Below are positions 35,050 to 48,370 of a stretch of 64,000 nucleotides of DNA, one piece after another. The notes under the pieces are model-generated. The model did no database searches. It saw only the letters and a program-made list of their open reading frames with translations, and was not told where the DNA came from. The stretch is from Kalaharituber pfeilii (taxonomy: Eukaryota; Ascomycota; Pezizomycetes; Pezizales; Pezizaceae), in assembly GCA_015179045.1 (NCBI GenBank), contig WHUZ01000068.1, forward strand, positions 124,001-188,000, read 5' to 3'. Numbering within the stretch: position 1 is the stretch's first letter; every line of letters begins with the position of its first letter. A program made the translations under genes and the position numbers.

Positions 35050-36020
35050 CTTACTAAAATACTCTTCGTCATCGGCGGATAGAACTCCTGGTGCGTAATA
35101 GGCAGCGTTGAAGTGCCACGTATTCTGGAGCCTGGTGGTAAGACGCAAACGCTCGTGGTGGAAGTGTCCTGGAGGGTAACGGGTGGTGGGTGGTTGGGTC
35201 ACTTGAGATGACATTTCCTGAAGGTGGAGTGGGGCTAGCTGCAGCGGGAGGCATCGGTAGTGCTGGGACGGGGTAGGGGTGAATGCCGGTCTCTCCTTCC
35301 TTTTCTCCTCCCAATTGCTCCTTCTTCCTTTCCTCCTCTTCTTCCTTTGAGATTACGCAGGGCTGGCCCAACCTCTGGTGCTTGGGTGGAGCCGGAGCCT
35401 TCACCGTCCTTGGGCAATTGCAACTGCCTGATTGCCTCTTGCATCTCCTTCAAGCCATCCAGCTTCTCCTGCGCTTGAGGTTGTGCTCGAGCCGGTACCG
35501 GAAACGGAAACGGAAACCCATTGACGGGCACCATCGGGCGAGTAATGATAATGGTATCCTGCTCCGAAGTTTGCTTTCATCTGCGGTAGAGGTGGAAGTG
35601 ACGGGGCTTCTTTCTTTTCCTCCGGATTTGGTTCTGGTGGCTTCGGCTACCTTTTCTCTTCAGAATCCTCGGGAGGGGCAGGGGAAAGAGCGGAATGATG
35701 GCGGTGCATGCGGTAGTGGACTGCGGAAGTAGGAATTTGTTTCTCTTCCTTTTGAACGGATTTCGTCTCTTGCGTTGCAGGTGCGACCGGCTTTGAAAGC
35801 TGGAAAGGAGCAAGGCACCGACGAGATTGACGATGACACCGTCCTTACTTCTCTGATGCTGGTGGCAGAGGGAGAGGGGCAGGAGCGGGAGGCCTTGGCG
35901 CCGCAGTCGACGGAGTTAGCGGGGCTGAGGCTGGCGGCGCGTGTCGAGGATGCTGGAGGTGCAGCACCGATGGGGATTGGACCCATTGGAGGAGTAGGAT
36001 TGGGACGAAGCTAGGACCCA
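35050..36020 (-). pseudogene. Pro/Lys/Glu-rich broken coding region
   Basis: The minus strand reads as Pro/Ala-rich then Lys/Glu-rich sequence in shifting frames ('KEEEEERKKEQLGGEKEG' in 35069-35404). A possible protein-like stretch towards 35060-35170 in a further frame contains 'RYPPGHFHHERLRLTTRL'. Several frame breaks. It may be the 5' exon region of the part B copy downstream on the same strand. Confidence 0.25.
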
Positions 36021-38085
36021 TGTCAGTATTTTCCTACAACCAGGATTACGCAAGGGACTCACTCCGCGTCGGGTAGAGAGTGCGGGTGCGGGGGAAGGAA
36101 AGGGGTGGAAGGAAGCAGGGGGCGACTCACTGGACATCCGGCACCACCACTGGCAGGAACTGCACTGGATGGTGGAGAGATGAAGGGCGGAAGCCACAGA
36201 TACATAGTTCGGCATGGCGGAGGACTAAGGCTGCCACTATGAGGGAGGGGGGATGGGTGGGAGGATACTCCCAGCGCCCAGCTCACTGTTGCAACTGTGC
36301 ACGCAAGTGAAGACTGGTATAAATTCCGGCAGTGTAGCACATGTGCAAATTGCGGAGAGAGACGATGGGGGATAACGCTGATGGTGGAGGAGGGAGAGGG
36401 GAGCTACTGCCACAGTCGTCGCCCAACATCGGGGTGTTCTCGTACCCCGCCTGAAGAGACGGGTTGCCAAGCAGAATATTGGATATCCTGTGGCGCTGCA
36501 CATCGCATGCAATCAATCATACCGCATATGGGCGCGCATACCCAAACCATGCGCTCGAGTCGTATTGCGCCGCTGGTCCGCACGACTGTGTCCCCCGCGT
36601 CGCCCGTGCGGGCAAGCCGGGGGTGCCGTAACATGCAGCACCAATTTAGGCCCACAGATTTAACAGACGTCGATGCCATTGAGAATTAGTGGGAGGGGGT
36701 GGGACGCTGCTGCGACTGCCGGTGCTGCTGGGGTGGGGGTGGGTTGAGAGGCGGTGGTGGTGGGATAGTGGTAGGTGGGAGGTGGGCGATAATGGGTCTA
36801 TGTTTTTTTCCCCTTCTGTTGTTGCGAGCTGCCCTGCGCTTTGGCCGAAGTGGAATGCTTTTATCTCCAAGAATGGAGCTAACAACAAACTCTATGGAGA
36901 GAGGTGTAGAATTGAGGGCCCCGGTTCGATTCTTGAGTCGAGCTGGGGAAGAGGGACGTCTGGCAAGTGCTCCGTTCCAACAATGTAGCGAAGATCTACG
37001 GGTGAGTTGGGATTGGGGTAGTTCGTTTTTGATTTTCACTTCCCCCCCCTCGCCCCCCCCTTTTTTTTTGTTCTAGCAGTACGGATTTCATGTGCTTGCT
37101 AGAGATGATTCGGCTTGTATCAAGCGATAGCTGCAGAAGGGCAATGGACATGGGGTCGGGTCGGGGCATGGAAGAGTGTCTACAAGAACGCATGTAGTTG
37201 TATATCTGGTTATATACTTGTATTTGTCCCATAACATTTCCATATTTGACATACGTGCCTATTCCGTGATACCGTTTCTTACATCCCATTCCGGGCATAC
37301 CGGTGCCTTGCATGCTATTCCGTACATACCATTCTCAAGGGTGAACAGCCAGAACTGGAGATATGGATATCGTTGTTAGCATAGACATTTGATAGTAATT
37401 GCAATAAACAACACTGTAAACAAGCAGATTTGACTAGTGTTGCAGCGACCCAAGGCAGGACGTTGGGATCAGTGTTCAGGGTAAGCATCCTGTACGGACA
37501 AGCCAAAATTGCAGCAGTAGGAAAAGCTTCGACCACGCTACGGGAACCAGCCAACTTGTCGGAATTACAGTAAGCAACAAGTTTTCGCATTCACCATACT
37601 ATGGATGACAGTCCGAAAAAGTCCTGTTTTAGTTCTATATACAGGAAAGGCTCTAAGAGATACAAGAAGGGGTGCGGAATATAAACAGGTGTAAAATAAA
37701 TTTCAAGGAATATACAGGAAAACAGATAACTAAGATTAAGGTCCGGAAAAAAGTTCCAAGAGGATGAACTTGGAGGAGAGAAAAATCGGTAATTTTTCCT
37801 GGTCAATTTTTTCTTTCTGCATTCTTTTCAGCTATTTTGAGTCGCTTTTCCATGCGACGCTTCTTTTCCCTTTTATATATGCACTTCTTATCGATGAGCT
37901 TACTCTTATAGGTCTAGTGCAAGCAAGCGAATTACTGTATTGGGCAGTTCGTTGCGTCGAGCCTTCGCTCAACATAGGAATATGTATGGTGACTAAGCGA
38001 AAACTTAAGAACATCCCTTGTATCAAATATATTCTTATGTTGGACATGATAGTATCAAGAGTCTACTGGTCAAGGTACGTTGTAC
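36021..38085. other. No gene recognised
   Basis: Many overlapping short frames in GC-rich DNA to 37080, then AT-rich DNA. None has a domain. The frame 37764-38144 (+) runs into the Gypsy fragment and is not supported as a gene. Confidence 0.35.
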
Positions 38086-38089
38086 GCTT

Positions 38090-38300
38090 GCGCGTCTCCC
38101 ACAATGCCATGGGAAAATTGAAGGCAGGGTACACGAGATACTGATGGATTCTGGAGCAGAGCTATGCTTCATGTCAAAAGAAAGTCTTTGATGTGCTACG
38201 TGTGCCTATAGATCTAGAAGCATATTCGCAGAGGACAAGGACACTTGTTATTTACTCAATAGCTGTGGAGGGATAAGATGCCGTGTCTTTAACGTCGCCA
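38090..38300 (+). pseudogene. Ty3/Gypsy aspartic protease fragment
   Basis: Plus-strand frames give 'ILMDSGAELCFMSKE' followed, after a frame shift, by 'VFDVLRVPIDLEA', the same protease block as at 11.55-11.64 kb but with the catalytic DSG intact. No other Gypsy domain flanks it. Confidence 0.65.
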
Positions 38301-39407
38301 GTCTGGCTCTAGGTGGATCCCGAACGTGCAGACTCTCCGGGAGATACATGCATTGTTATCGTTATACATCGTTTTTTATCGCCATGGCAGGGCACCTGTC
38401 CGTCCTCAACAGCAGACACCCACGGGAGGATTGACAAAATTGAGTCGTTTGGTTTCCCCGTCATTCCAAAGTTCGATCGAAGAAAAATCACGCGCCGTGG
38501 AACGAAGGCGGGATTGAGCTTGCGATTAAAAACGAGCCTAATACATATACCCCTTATGATTACATCAAGCCCATAAAATTGATTGATCTTCATTGTGTGT
38601 AGAGTATTTCTGGTATTCTCGATGTTGCAGACTTTGCTCCATGATGGTCGGCGCTTCTAACACTCGTAAGTTATAAAATAGAACCGTATCAAGCCAGACT
38701 TGATCAAAAAAAATGCCAGAGAATATTGGGTCTTTTGTACGCAAGAAGAGGCAAGTGCATGTTAGAAGGGAAAGACAGAAAAAGACATAGAGGAAGAAAT
38801 CAGGGAGTGTTCACAAGTTGTGAACAGAGAAGTGGAAAGATTTCCAGCTTTTGATGGCCTAGTAAAAACGAGTTATGGTTTGAGGAGGGAACAGGATAGG
38901 TGCAATTATGGTATATGTAAGGGAAACATGGTTAGTGATACTATAGACCGTCAAGGGTTTAGGAGGAAGGTAGGAATACTTTCTTTCTTTTTTTTTTTTT
39001 TTTTTGAGTTCAGTACTCTTATGCCTCCCTGGTGAGCAGCAGTGAAAAGGCCATGGCACTCGCCTACTGTATAAGATGGGAGCCATGGGGACAAGTTGAG
39101 AGCTCCTGCAGCTCCAACGCCGTGACTGTTTGTGAGCGGACCTGTAATCCTGACAAGAAGCGAATACCCTGGACGATTCTCCTGAGTCCGTGATCAGAAC
39201 CAAGCCAATGAATCCTAGTATTGTCGTACATACACTTCTCCTCTCATGACACCAAGAGATATTAAAATGTCATATTTTGCTCTTACACTCTCTGCCCTCC
39301 AAGTATGACCCATCTCCTGATACTCTCTGCTAACTGCCCTGCAAGATCCGACCCCAATTGACGTTCTTGCGCACTCTGCCATACAGCACGATGTATAATG
39401 TATTTTT
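38301..39407. other. Repeat debris, no gene
   Basis: A poly(T) run at 38986-39005 is followed by a sequence that may be a decayed family B tail (GAGTTCAGTACTCTTATGCC). A GCCATGGCAGGG fragment occurs at 38380-38394. No target duplication could be read. Confidence 0.3.
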
Positions 39408-39465
39408 ACCCTGCCATGGCGAACAGCTGCAAGCGGGGTTACGTGAAATAAAAAAAAAAAAAAAA
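39408..39465 (+). mobile_element. Family A hairpin-only LINE tail
   Basis: CCCTGCCATGGCGAACAGCT followed by GCAAGCGGGGTTACGTGAAAT and poly(A), the canonical family A tail of about 40 nt. No target-site duplication is evident, so the left end is set by the hairpin base. Confidence 0.6.
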
Positions 39466-39866
39466 GACGGACAGGTAGGCACCAGAATGCTGTTCGAGCA
39501 TGGCAAATCCAAGTTTGGAACAAAGCCAATCTTTCTGGGTACAGAATTTTATTAGACCGGGATCACGCATTGTGGAGTCAAGTTTGCGCCCTAGTGCCTT
39601 GTGCTCTAGGAGCTGAGGGCACTGAGGGCGCAAACTCCTATTGTTGCTGATGGATGTATTCTGCCATATATAAGAGGTTACCCTTACAATCACATGATAA
39701 GCATGATGCCATAACTCATTTTGCCACTATGCCTAGCAAATACTAGATATTGCACAAATGCTGTCATGTAGAATGTGATAACGATATGGTAAGAAGTTGG
39801 TGGCCTCAAATTTGGTATCAGGATTAGCAAAGGGGTTGGCTAATTGAGCCAGATTCAATTTGCATC

Positions 39867-40676
39867 ATGTTAAGGGCTACAAAAATGTTAGCTAAATTGC
39901 GCTTGCAAATATCTCATAAATATACCCAAGGCTTCTCTCTTCATGAGGAAGCACGGACTTATCACTTCATGGCCCTATATTACTATCACGATGTGGACCT
40001 CCTGCAGACCTCTGCTTGGAACTCTCATACACGTTCTTACATTCCAGATATACAAGAGGACATTTACACCCAGTCAAGTTTGCAATCGAAAAAAGCAGCG
40101 ACTACGGCACCAGCTGCCTTTCCTCAGATTTGATCGATGATGCGCCGGGGTACGTTCGGGAATTGCGGTTGCGACGTGCAGGTGCGCGGCCGCGCTGAGC
40201 AGTGGCGGTCGTCTTGGCACTGGCATGACCAGCGATTGGAAATTGAGAGTCTGCATTGGAATAAACCTCTTCTTTATTTCACGAGAAACAATCGAGCCCC
40301 AACTCATCTCACAATTACAATCTCATTCACATTTACTCTCGGCATCCCATGGCAAATTTGCCCAGTTTTCCGGGTTCCATTACCAATATCCAATCTTACT
40401 GCCTTTGCTCATCCTCTTCCAGATCCTTCCACCAATGGCAGACTTCAATTGAAACTCAGCCAAACGTATGAAATTTTCACTATTCACTTTCAAGGGTCTT
40501 TACGCATCACGTTACAGAAGAAAGGTCCTGCGCCCCTGGAGGTGCAGCAGTTTCGGGTACAAGCATACCTTCCAAACTTTAAAGCTCTACAAGCTTGGAG
40601 ATTCTCTAAAGATGATGTTATGTTCTTCAAATCATGGCAAATGCATAGCTCTCTGGTCTCAGATGCCTTAAGGTAA
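39867..40676 (+). other. Possible hypothetical gene
   Basis: Two successive plus-strand frames (39867-40133, 88 aa; 40137-40676, 179 aa) cover this interval almost without stops. The second has mixed, non-repetitive composition ('LPISNLTAFAHPLPDPSTNG'). No family is recognised, no splice sites were resolved, and no homologous copy exists in the window. Weak candidate. Confidence 0.25.
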
Positions 40677-40699
40677 TTCCAGTTCCGATGCATTCCTCA

Positions 40700-41498
40700 T
40701 TGGGACAGAGCTTGTCTGCTTTATCATACTTACATTTCCTTTTTTCTTTTCTCTGTGTCGCTTCTCAGGCTTCTGTCTTACCAAATGTGGCATAAATATT
40801 GCAGAAAGGGTGCTAACTTGGCTTCGGCTTTGCATTATTGATGAGATAACCTACTTGAAGTCAGCGAGGCGTTCACAGAGGCCTGACTTACTACAACGAT
40901 TCACAGTTAAAGTAAATACCCTGATGTATTCAGTGCCATAAATGAGGGAATGCAGGTTCACTCACCAATCCCACATTAGCCCTGAACTGACAATGAGTAC
41001 AGACATTATTGGACATCCTATCATATTCAAGCACGCACTATTTGACAAGAGTTGCACTAGAACATGTCAAACATAGTATATCAGAGATAACTGATATCAA
41101 TTAGTTAGGTAAGTGAAGGCTTAGATTGAAAGAATGTCGACTCGAGAGCAAGAGAAAGTAGGAGTACCCATCGCTGCCAAGTTGGATACATGTACTTTAG
41201 TATGAAACATCCATGAGTAACCACGCCACATCAGAATGCCAACCTGAAAAGACAAAAACCATAAAGAAAACCCGAAACAACGAAAGAGAGTTATTATGAT
41301 GACTCAATGAGCCGAGAAACAAATCTCGACACCACACTGAAAGGAAAGGCTGCTCACTCATTGCATAGTCCAAAATAGGAAATAAAGAAACGCATGTCAC
41401 TAAGTTCTCCACCCAAAGAATGTTCCGACGCCTAATACAAATTGTTGAAAGCTGTCGCGGTTATGAATATGCCCAGTGAAGCAGCAACACAGCTATCA
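40700..41498. other. No gene recognised
   Basis: Intergenic interval downstream of the zinc-finger gene; no repeats identified. Confidence 0.4.
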
Positions 41499-42986
41499 TC
41501 ATCTCATGATACGCTCGGACCTGCCCCGTTCACCCGAACTGCCCTGTCTAGCAGTAACAAAAGCTGCGGCGGTCCAGGAGTTCAATTCGATTTCTGGAGA
41601 GGAGTCGGAAGGCGAGTAATCGATTTGTCTCACCCTTGGTCCAGACATTTCCCGATTGCGACGATTGAAATCAGTGTTAATTGGGATACTAGTAGGAGTA
41701 GGAGGAATTGGAAGATGGGGGTTAATTGGTATATGCATCCCATCTCTACTACCATCCTGCTGCGTTTTATATTGCAACAAGTTGGGGTCATAGCGTTGCT
41801 CGATCTCCATTTTCTGGTGAAGAGCCACCCTATATTCATCGCTATTCAGGTTTTGGGTGGCAAGTTCTGCACGGACATCCTCCAGTTTAGCATTAACATG
41901 CTCGGCAAAGTGGTCCAGGAATCTGCCCCAGTTCTCTAATAGATTCTCTTCCTTGAAGGTCATTGGGCAGTTCTCAAACGTACAATTTAGTGATCCGGGA
42001 GGGAGATTGGTGCCCAAGTGTTTGGTGGCGTGGTACTTCCAGAATGGCTTTTGTGCAAGACTAAACTTGACTTGACAACCATCCCATTTGAAGGGGCATG
42101 GAAGGAAATCTTCTGGGTCTTCGCTGTCGACAACAGATGCATCATCAGAGGTGTGTGATTCGGAGCTCAGAATGCTGTCATTAGATGGGACCAGCGGCCT
42201 TATTCCAGCACTTCCGTTAACCCAGCTTGACATGCGTAATGGGAGTTTTTGTTGGGATTTTGGGGTTGGGGGGGGTTTCTGAATGCTATCATTGCTGTTA
42301 TCACTGACAAAACTGCCAGAGCAATTTGAACTGGGCTCAGAGAAAAAAGCACTAGCTGATCTTCTGAGAGCGGAGGATGATTGCTCTGCAGTTTCATGGC
42401 TATGGACTGACTCATCATCAATGACAACTTGCTCACGGAGAAAATTTGAATAGTGCTCACGGGAGTTACTAAAGGAATCCCAGGAGCCTGAATTCACTGA
42501 TGTGGAGCTGTAGCTGGTGTGTGTTGAATAATTCTCATTGGACCTCCACTCTACATTCACTAAATCATCCGCGCGAGAGGTTGGAGGAAGAGTGCGGGGT
42601 TGACTGGTGGGTTGAATAGTCTCAGCACTGCTATTGGATTGAACTAGATCATTTACTCATCACAATGTCAGTCATGCTCTAAAAGTCGAGATAGGACAGA
42701 ATTGTGGGATTGAAGTAAAAAGGATTTGCCCTTTGTCAATCACAAAATGTAGGTAATGCCCGCCAAGCCATCTGAATTTTCTGGTTATAGAAATAACCTT
42801 GCTCAGGAACCGTATATGGGAAATAGACAAAAGAGAGAAATGAGAGAGAAACAATTAAGGAAGAAAGAAAGAAAATAAAATAAAGTAAAAAAACTGACAA
42901 TTACTTTCGACGTTCTCACTTCGGTTCTCACTTCCTGGTGGAGAAGCCCACTCAAAGAGAGCTGATTCAGTGCTGTTGAAGGACAT
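41499..42986 (-). CDS. C2H2-like zinc-finger protein
   Basis: Two exons on the minus strand, 42905-42986 and 41499-42643, joined across a 261-nt GT-AG intron in frame, give 408 aa. The start 'MSFNSTESALFEWASPPGSE' is the first ATG and stays in frame with the large exon. Residues about 55-205 are Ser/Asn-rich and probably disordered. Around 208-235 the segment 'CPFKWDGCQVKF' with 'FWKYHATKHLG' forms one C2H2 finger (Cys-x7-Cys spacing unusual). A second, degenerate one follows ('CTFENCPMTF' with 'GRFLDHFAEH'). The C-terminus is Pro/Ile-rich, then basic/Ser-rich. Paired degenerate fingers after a Ser-rich N-terminus are common in uncharacterised ascomycete proteins; nucleic-acid binding is inferred. 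The gene looks intact. Confidence 0.75.
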
Positions 42987-43684
42987 TGTGGTAGTCTCTT
43001 TATGCGGCTGGGATTTGGGGCTGATGACCACGTGCTATGGTGCGTGAGGTCAAGAGCAGCCGACAAAGCTCTTCAACCGTTGACCACTCCCGTACCCTGG
43101 CTTGAGACCGTGAAAATTTGGATAGAGGGAATATGGCAGAATTAAATATAACAAATACCGTCTGCGCGTGAAGGCAAGTCCTTCAGCAGCTCAAGTAGAG
43201 GTTCAATCGCACTTCACTTTGAGTAGGTCTTTGACTCGTGACGATATCAATGAACACATATATCATCAGGTTACCATTTGGCATCACACCTACCTGTACC
43301 CCGCCCACATCCATGAGGGATATTGTGGGGTATGCTCTTGTCAGCTTGACGCAGATCCCGGCCGAGCATGACAATGCTGGTGCCGCCATCATATTAATCT
43401 AACATTATGATATATGAATATGTGCGTTGTTCCAGGAATCCTCCAAGAAAGCTGTATTCGCTCATCCAATGAATAGTACAGCTATTGTTCGAGCTTGTTA
43501 ATTGGCCATGCTAAGAGCACGCCAACCTCAGAGATAATGCATAGGTCAGTTTGCAATATATCAAAGTTGAATTGCCTCATAGCTTTCGTTGTCAGCATGA
43601 ATTGATTAGTTTTAGGAGAGCGATGATATCCGACTTTGCAAAGGTACAGTACCTGCGTATGCGAACCACAAGTATCACTTTTCT

Positions 43685-43747
43685 TTTTTTTTTTTTTTTT
43701 TTTTTATTTCACGTGACCCCGCATGCAGCTGTTCGCCAAGGCAGGGC
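43685..43747 (-). mobile_element. Family A hairpin-only LINE tail insertion
   Basis: Poly(T) then TTTCACGTGACCCCGCATGC...GCCAAGGCAGGGC. Perfect 13-bp duplication GTATCACTTTTCT at 43672-43684 and 43748-43760. The 5' end lies 1 nt outside the hairpin base. Confidence 0.9.
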
Positions 43748-43760
43748 GTATCACTTTTCT

Positions 43761-46468
43761 AATGGCTGCATGCCAAACCATTCTAGCTTCGGCTAAACCT
43801 TGCAGAAGATCGGTGGAGTGTAAATGCAAGACTACAAAAATTCCGAACACGACTACCTCTTATTATGCAGACTACATTTGACCCTGGTCCGCTTGCGCCA
43901 ACCAGAGGTCTTCCCTGGAGTACCTTCATGACATATCAATTTTGCACAAGAGAGTCGCTTCAGCTCAAGGTTGAGCAAATTGATAGTGCGCTAACAATTC
44001 ACATAAACATGATGTTGGGGTGCTTTGCATCCATTCACTTAATTCTTGTCCATTGGCTCCATGTATTCCTTGCTCTACTTAAATTTATACTCACTGTTCA
44101 ATTGACCATTTCGAAGCTGCGTATGAGATCAGATTGGAAACGTCGTCAATCGACAGTTGGACAGCTTACAACTGTTTATAAGTGAGTTACAAGATCTTCA
44201 ATCTTGACAAGCATCTCAGCAACCCTAGTAAACACCTGTCGGCTACGTGTCGCTTGGTGGTCCGCAATTGTTTGCATAGTGAATAAATGGCTAATGATGC
44301 ATGAATGAGCCGATGCCGTTGCTTTGCCGAGATTGAGGGAACCCAGTGTTTTAAACCATGTGCTGGCTACAACTTCTTATTCCGATACACACACGCACCA
44401 GCTGCTTTTCGATTGATAGCCCTCGCTTGTAGTTTCCTAACCTGCATTTTCACCTAATCTGCTGCAAAATCATGAAATACTGATTTAGAAGTGCGCTGAC
44501 ACTATCTTACTTGGGTGTGCCCTACCCGGTGAGCTCTACTGCTAATATGTGACATTTGGTGGAGTGCATATCAACTAAAAATTGTACCCGCGAATAGAGA
44601 GGATCCTACTGGATGTCGGCTGTGTATCGCTTACGCTGCCCCTCACTCTGCAGGAACCCCGCCTTCTACTTAAATCTTCACCTCATGCCTTTGAGCCGCA
44701 TGGTTACCACCAGCGTATGCTATGCAGTCCTTTTAGCGCAAAATGCAATCTGGTTTACACCACAGAGCAACCATGTTACTATAAACATCCAGACTAGAAT
44801 CAATAACATTCCTCAATCACTTGACTGACTTTTCAATCAAATAAGCTAACACATTCACGAATCCAGATGTGAATGACGGATGGACACTTTTAGTTTCAGT
44901 GAGCTGAAGAGTGGGAAGTAATGAGTCATAAGACACTCGACAGTGGAGGCTACAACGGAATATCTATGCAAGCTGACATGCAGAATGCAAGGACTATTGA
45001 AATTGAGTTCAGATGGTTAACATGAAGCAGGTTTGGTGAAGCTTGGATTCTAGGCCTTGTGAACATTTTCAGTTTCCTTGATAGCCCATCGTTAACGCTG
45101 CCCCAGCAGGACATGCATGACAATAGCTATTTGGCCACATAACACTCGTTACTAAAGGTTGCACAGTCCAGAATCCAATGTAATGCACCTGCAATGCTTC
45201 AATCGATCCTTAACAAGCGCTAAAAGCAAATATTTCCCATCGATCCATTGGTGGACCTGTGCAGAGATACAAACCTGCTATCATACTATGTTCAGGAACT
45301 ACGCTACATACCTTTTGCATGGATTGGTTCCAATTAACGTGAAGAGGCTTTCTTGTTCCTGCCTGATAAGGCTGCACTGCTGTGCATCACATGAAAGTCA
45401 TCAGAACAGGGACATCATCATGCATTGCAGAAGCAACTGTTGATTCAACAGGAACACGGTAGAGGGCTGAAAAAGACTGACAAAGCAATCAAGACAACGC
45501 TGGTGTAATTGGATTTCCGCTCGTCATTGTAAAGCTTGTCTAACTCGGTTGAATTGGCTGAATTGCAAGCTAAGGTATTGGGAACTGCCATCAATTCTAG
45601 TATGAACTGACGAAGTGTCTAGGCGTGCAGGCCTGCGGGCGACAACAACACAGCGAAGTATGCACACAGCAAGTTCCTCCATTTGCCCGACGCCTTGAAT
45701 GACATGAACACACATGGAATCAGCGCACCCTAAGAAGTCACTGGCAGCGAGAAGTTCAATGATACCCAAGCCGGACTACAGTGATCTTGCGAATTTATTC
45801 AAATTGCGATGCTCGATAACCAGGCAGCTCACAGCTCATGCAGTAGATAGTACACGTAAGTGAGCATCCATGGGGAGGACTGACTGACAATCAGAAAAGT
45901 ACATAGACTTCAGGATGCATCCGCATACAGTATCCCTCCTCACCATGATTCGATTGACTGTATGATATAGAGTAGATGCACATCCCAGTTTGCAATTTGG
46001 CGCTTGTATCGTACAGGCAAGGACCGTCGATGATGGCATGTGCCTATGGAGCTCGTGAAGCTGGATACGAGCGATACGAGAATGCTGGTGTTGAAGGTGC
46101 AGGGCGAGGTCAATTGCAACAAGCGAGATGGAACTAGGTGTGCTTCATACTGTGACATGAGGTGCTGGGAAACGTCAGAACGAATTTTTTCAGTGACGTG
46201 TCTGATTAGGGATTGGTAAGTTCTGTGGAAAAGTGCTTGGGTTGATGGCGGTGGGTAGAGGTCAGTGTTCAGCATTGAGCATCAGCTACTTATCTAGGAT
46301 ACCGCGGCGTGACAATATGCGGCTGACGGGAGCGAGGGTGATGTGGTCGAAGTTGAAGCAGTAACCAAGGACACGAACGGTTGCAACCAGGTTCTATGGC
46401 CAGTGCACTTGGGTGCTGACTCCATTCCCAGTTCTATTGAGATTCAGGATCAAGAACGAAAGATTAAA
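43761..46468. other. Long interval without a supported gene
   Basis: Short frames (43865-44185, 45159-45443, 45940-46275 and others) lack domains, splice context or conservation within the window. No repeats with readable ends. Confidence 0.35.
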
Positions 46469-46478
46469 AACTGTGGGC

Positions 46479-46542
46479 TTTTTTTTTTTTTTTTTTTTTA
46501 TATCATTACTCGCGTGCCGCCTGGTAGGCTATGGCGAGGGCG
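46479..46542 (-). mobile_element. Family B hairpin-only LINE tail insertion
   Basis: Perfect 10-bp duplication AACTGTGGGC (46469-46478, 46543-46552). The inner stem reads GCCT/AGGC instead of GCCC/GGGC, a compensatory change. The 5' end is 2-4 nt outside the hairpin base. Confidence 0.85.
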
Positions 46543-46983
46543 AACTGTGGGCAGTGAACTCTTGCACAATTGCAACAGTCTCAGAAAAGGCTTCCAATTG
46601 CGTGTGCAGTACTGATTTTCTGCCACGACGATGCTATTTTGTTCATCTGCGCATGGGATAACTACTTTGGGAGTTGTCAAAGACAAAAGGCTTCATTGCA
46701 ACGACATCGAAAATGCGCAAGCTCTGCATTTGAGGTCACCAAATGGGATATTTAATGTCCCTCGCTCAATTACTACTAGCGCCCATGCGCTTAGCAGCGA
46801 ATTTTCGAATTGGTAAGTTTGTCTGGTGAACCATTATGGTCAGGCTTATGAGCTTAAGTACGTACTCTTTCGTCGGGGAGGGTGAACCGTGAACGTGTGG
46901 CGCTATCTTATCTGCGAACTCGGGTGGTGGTCTTATCTGATATACAAGATTTGCACATTGTGTAAAGGAACACGACATAAGCT

Positions 46984-47048
46984 TTTTTTTATTTATTTAT
47001 TTATTTATTTATTTGATCACGTAACCACGCATACAGGCTACCAGGGAA
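46984..47048 (-). mobile_element. Family A (variant) hairpin-only insertion
   Basis: The tail has become (ATTT)n. Then GATCACGTAACCACGCATAC and CTACCAGGGAA. Flanking ACATAAGCT (46975-46983) and ACATAGGCT (47049-47057) match at 8 of 9. Confidence 0.7.
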
Positions 47049-47057
47049 ACATAGGCT

Positions 47058-48267
47058 GGTTACAAACTAGGCCCAGTCTCCAACTGGGAAGATGCTCGAG
47101 ACATGACTAGATTGAAGGGGCCAATCTTTTCGAGAAAATCATTCTTTTACTTGGCGCGGAGAAAAGTTTGCGTTCAGTAGCAGATTTGGACGCTTAAATG
47201 AATGTTACAGTAGTTGCAACGTACGCGAAACGCGACCGGATTGTACTCCGTATTGTATGTTAGTCTGAGCCTCAATTATTTTACTTTGTTTTTTATTTTG
47301 CAAAGGTGATATGGGAGAGGGGCCTACCAAAGTAGGCCTATATTATGACTTATTCATTGACGTCATGTAAAGTAATTATAGAATGGTTGTTAAAATAAAA
47401 TGCGAGGCGTTTTATATGCTACCCAAATTGAGAACGAAACAGATCGCGACCTCACACGGTGGTATACGCAGTGGCGCGGGTGTTGGTGCGCGCCTCAATA
47501 GTGCAAGTCGAAGACTACGCGACAATACTGTAGGTACTTAGTTTTCTTTCTTTGTACACTTATTACCCAATCGCCAATGAATCTACCAAAGTACATACAG
47601 CAAAATTCTGGAGTTCTAGTTAAGCGCTTGTGTAACGTGAGTTGTGCAGTTCTTTCCATACGATAGCAAGTATTTTCTGACGTTTTACTCCAGCTTATCA
47701 ACAGGGAAAGACACTGGGGCGCAGCCAGCTGAAGATCCGGGCCCGGAAGGCAGAAAGAGGATGTGAATAGGGTGGTGCGGTGGAGCAGTGGGGTGGAGGA
47801 CAAACAGGGGCCATTCCATGGAGGCTGGCAGGTACCGAAAGCCGGAGTTGATGGAGCAGCATGCACCAAGGGTTGACAAGGCAAGTGGAGGCGATGGGAG
47901 AGGCGGAGAGTACGAGGACAGCAGACGAGAGAGAAACCTGCAGATCTGGGGCAGGTGCTGTAGAGTACATGGATGGCTTTTCTCATGTGCGTAATTAGGC
48001 GTACGTTGTCATATTCCACTAAGGATCGCATACGTGTACTAGTACTCAGGACGGAACACAAAAAGAAATTTTTTAAAATATAATCAAATAATTTTTTTTT
48101 TTTAGCAGCACGTCACTGTATGCGCCCAGAGGAGAAGGATTGTATTTAGTAGAACAGAAATACTAGTATAAAAATCATAGTAGAATAGAAGAGGCCAGAG
48201 GTAGTCCTATATCAGGGACGAAAGAATGTTATTGCAGCCCACAATCTGGTGAGACTAAGATGTCATA
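47058..48267. other. No supported gene
   Basis: The long minus-strand frame 47495-48061 (188 aa) is Cys/Pro/Ser/Thr-rich without a domain and lies opposite purine-rich sequence. A T-run near 48093 has no LINE hairpin. Confidence 0.3.
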
Positions 48268-48370
48268 CTCGCTCGTTCAAAAGTATTGGAACGGCATACA
48301 GTAAGTTATGTAATACTTGCATATTACATAATTAAGATTAACTCCTCTACTCCCTACATGCGCGTGGTCA

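Noticed and set aside
36900..36940. GGTTCGATTC resembling a tRNA/pol III B box
   Set aside because: No A box at a suitable distance and no acceptor-stem complementarity, so not a tRNA gene.
47495..48061. 188-aa minus-strand frame
   Set aside because: No domain, Cys/Pro/Ser/Thr composition opposite purine-rich DNA, and no splice or promoter context.
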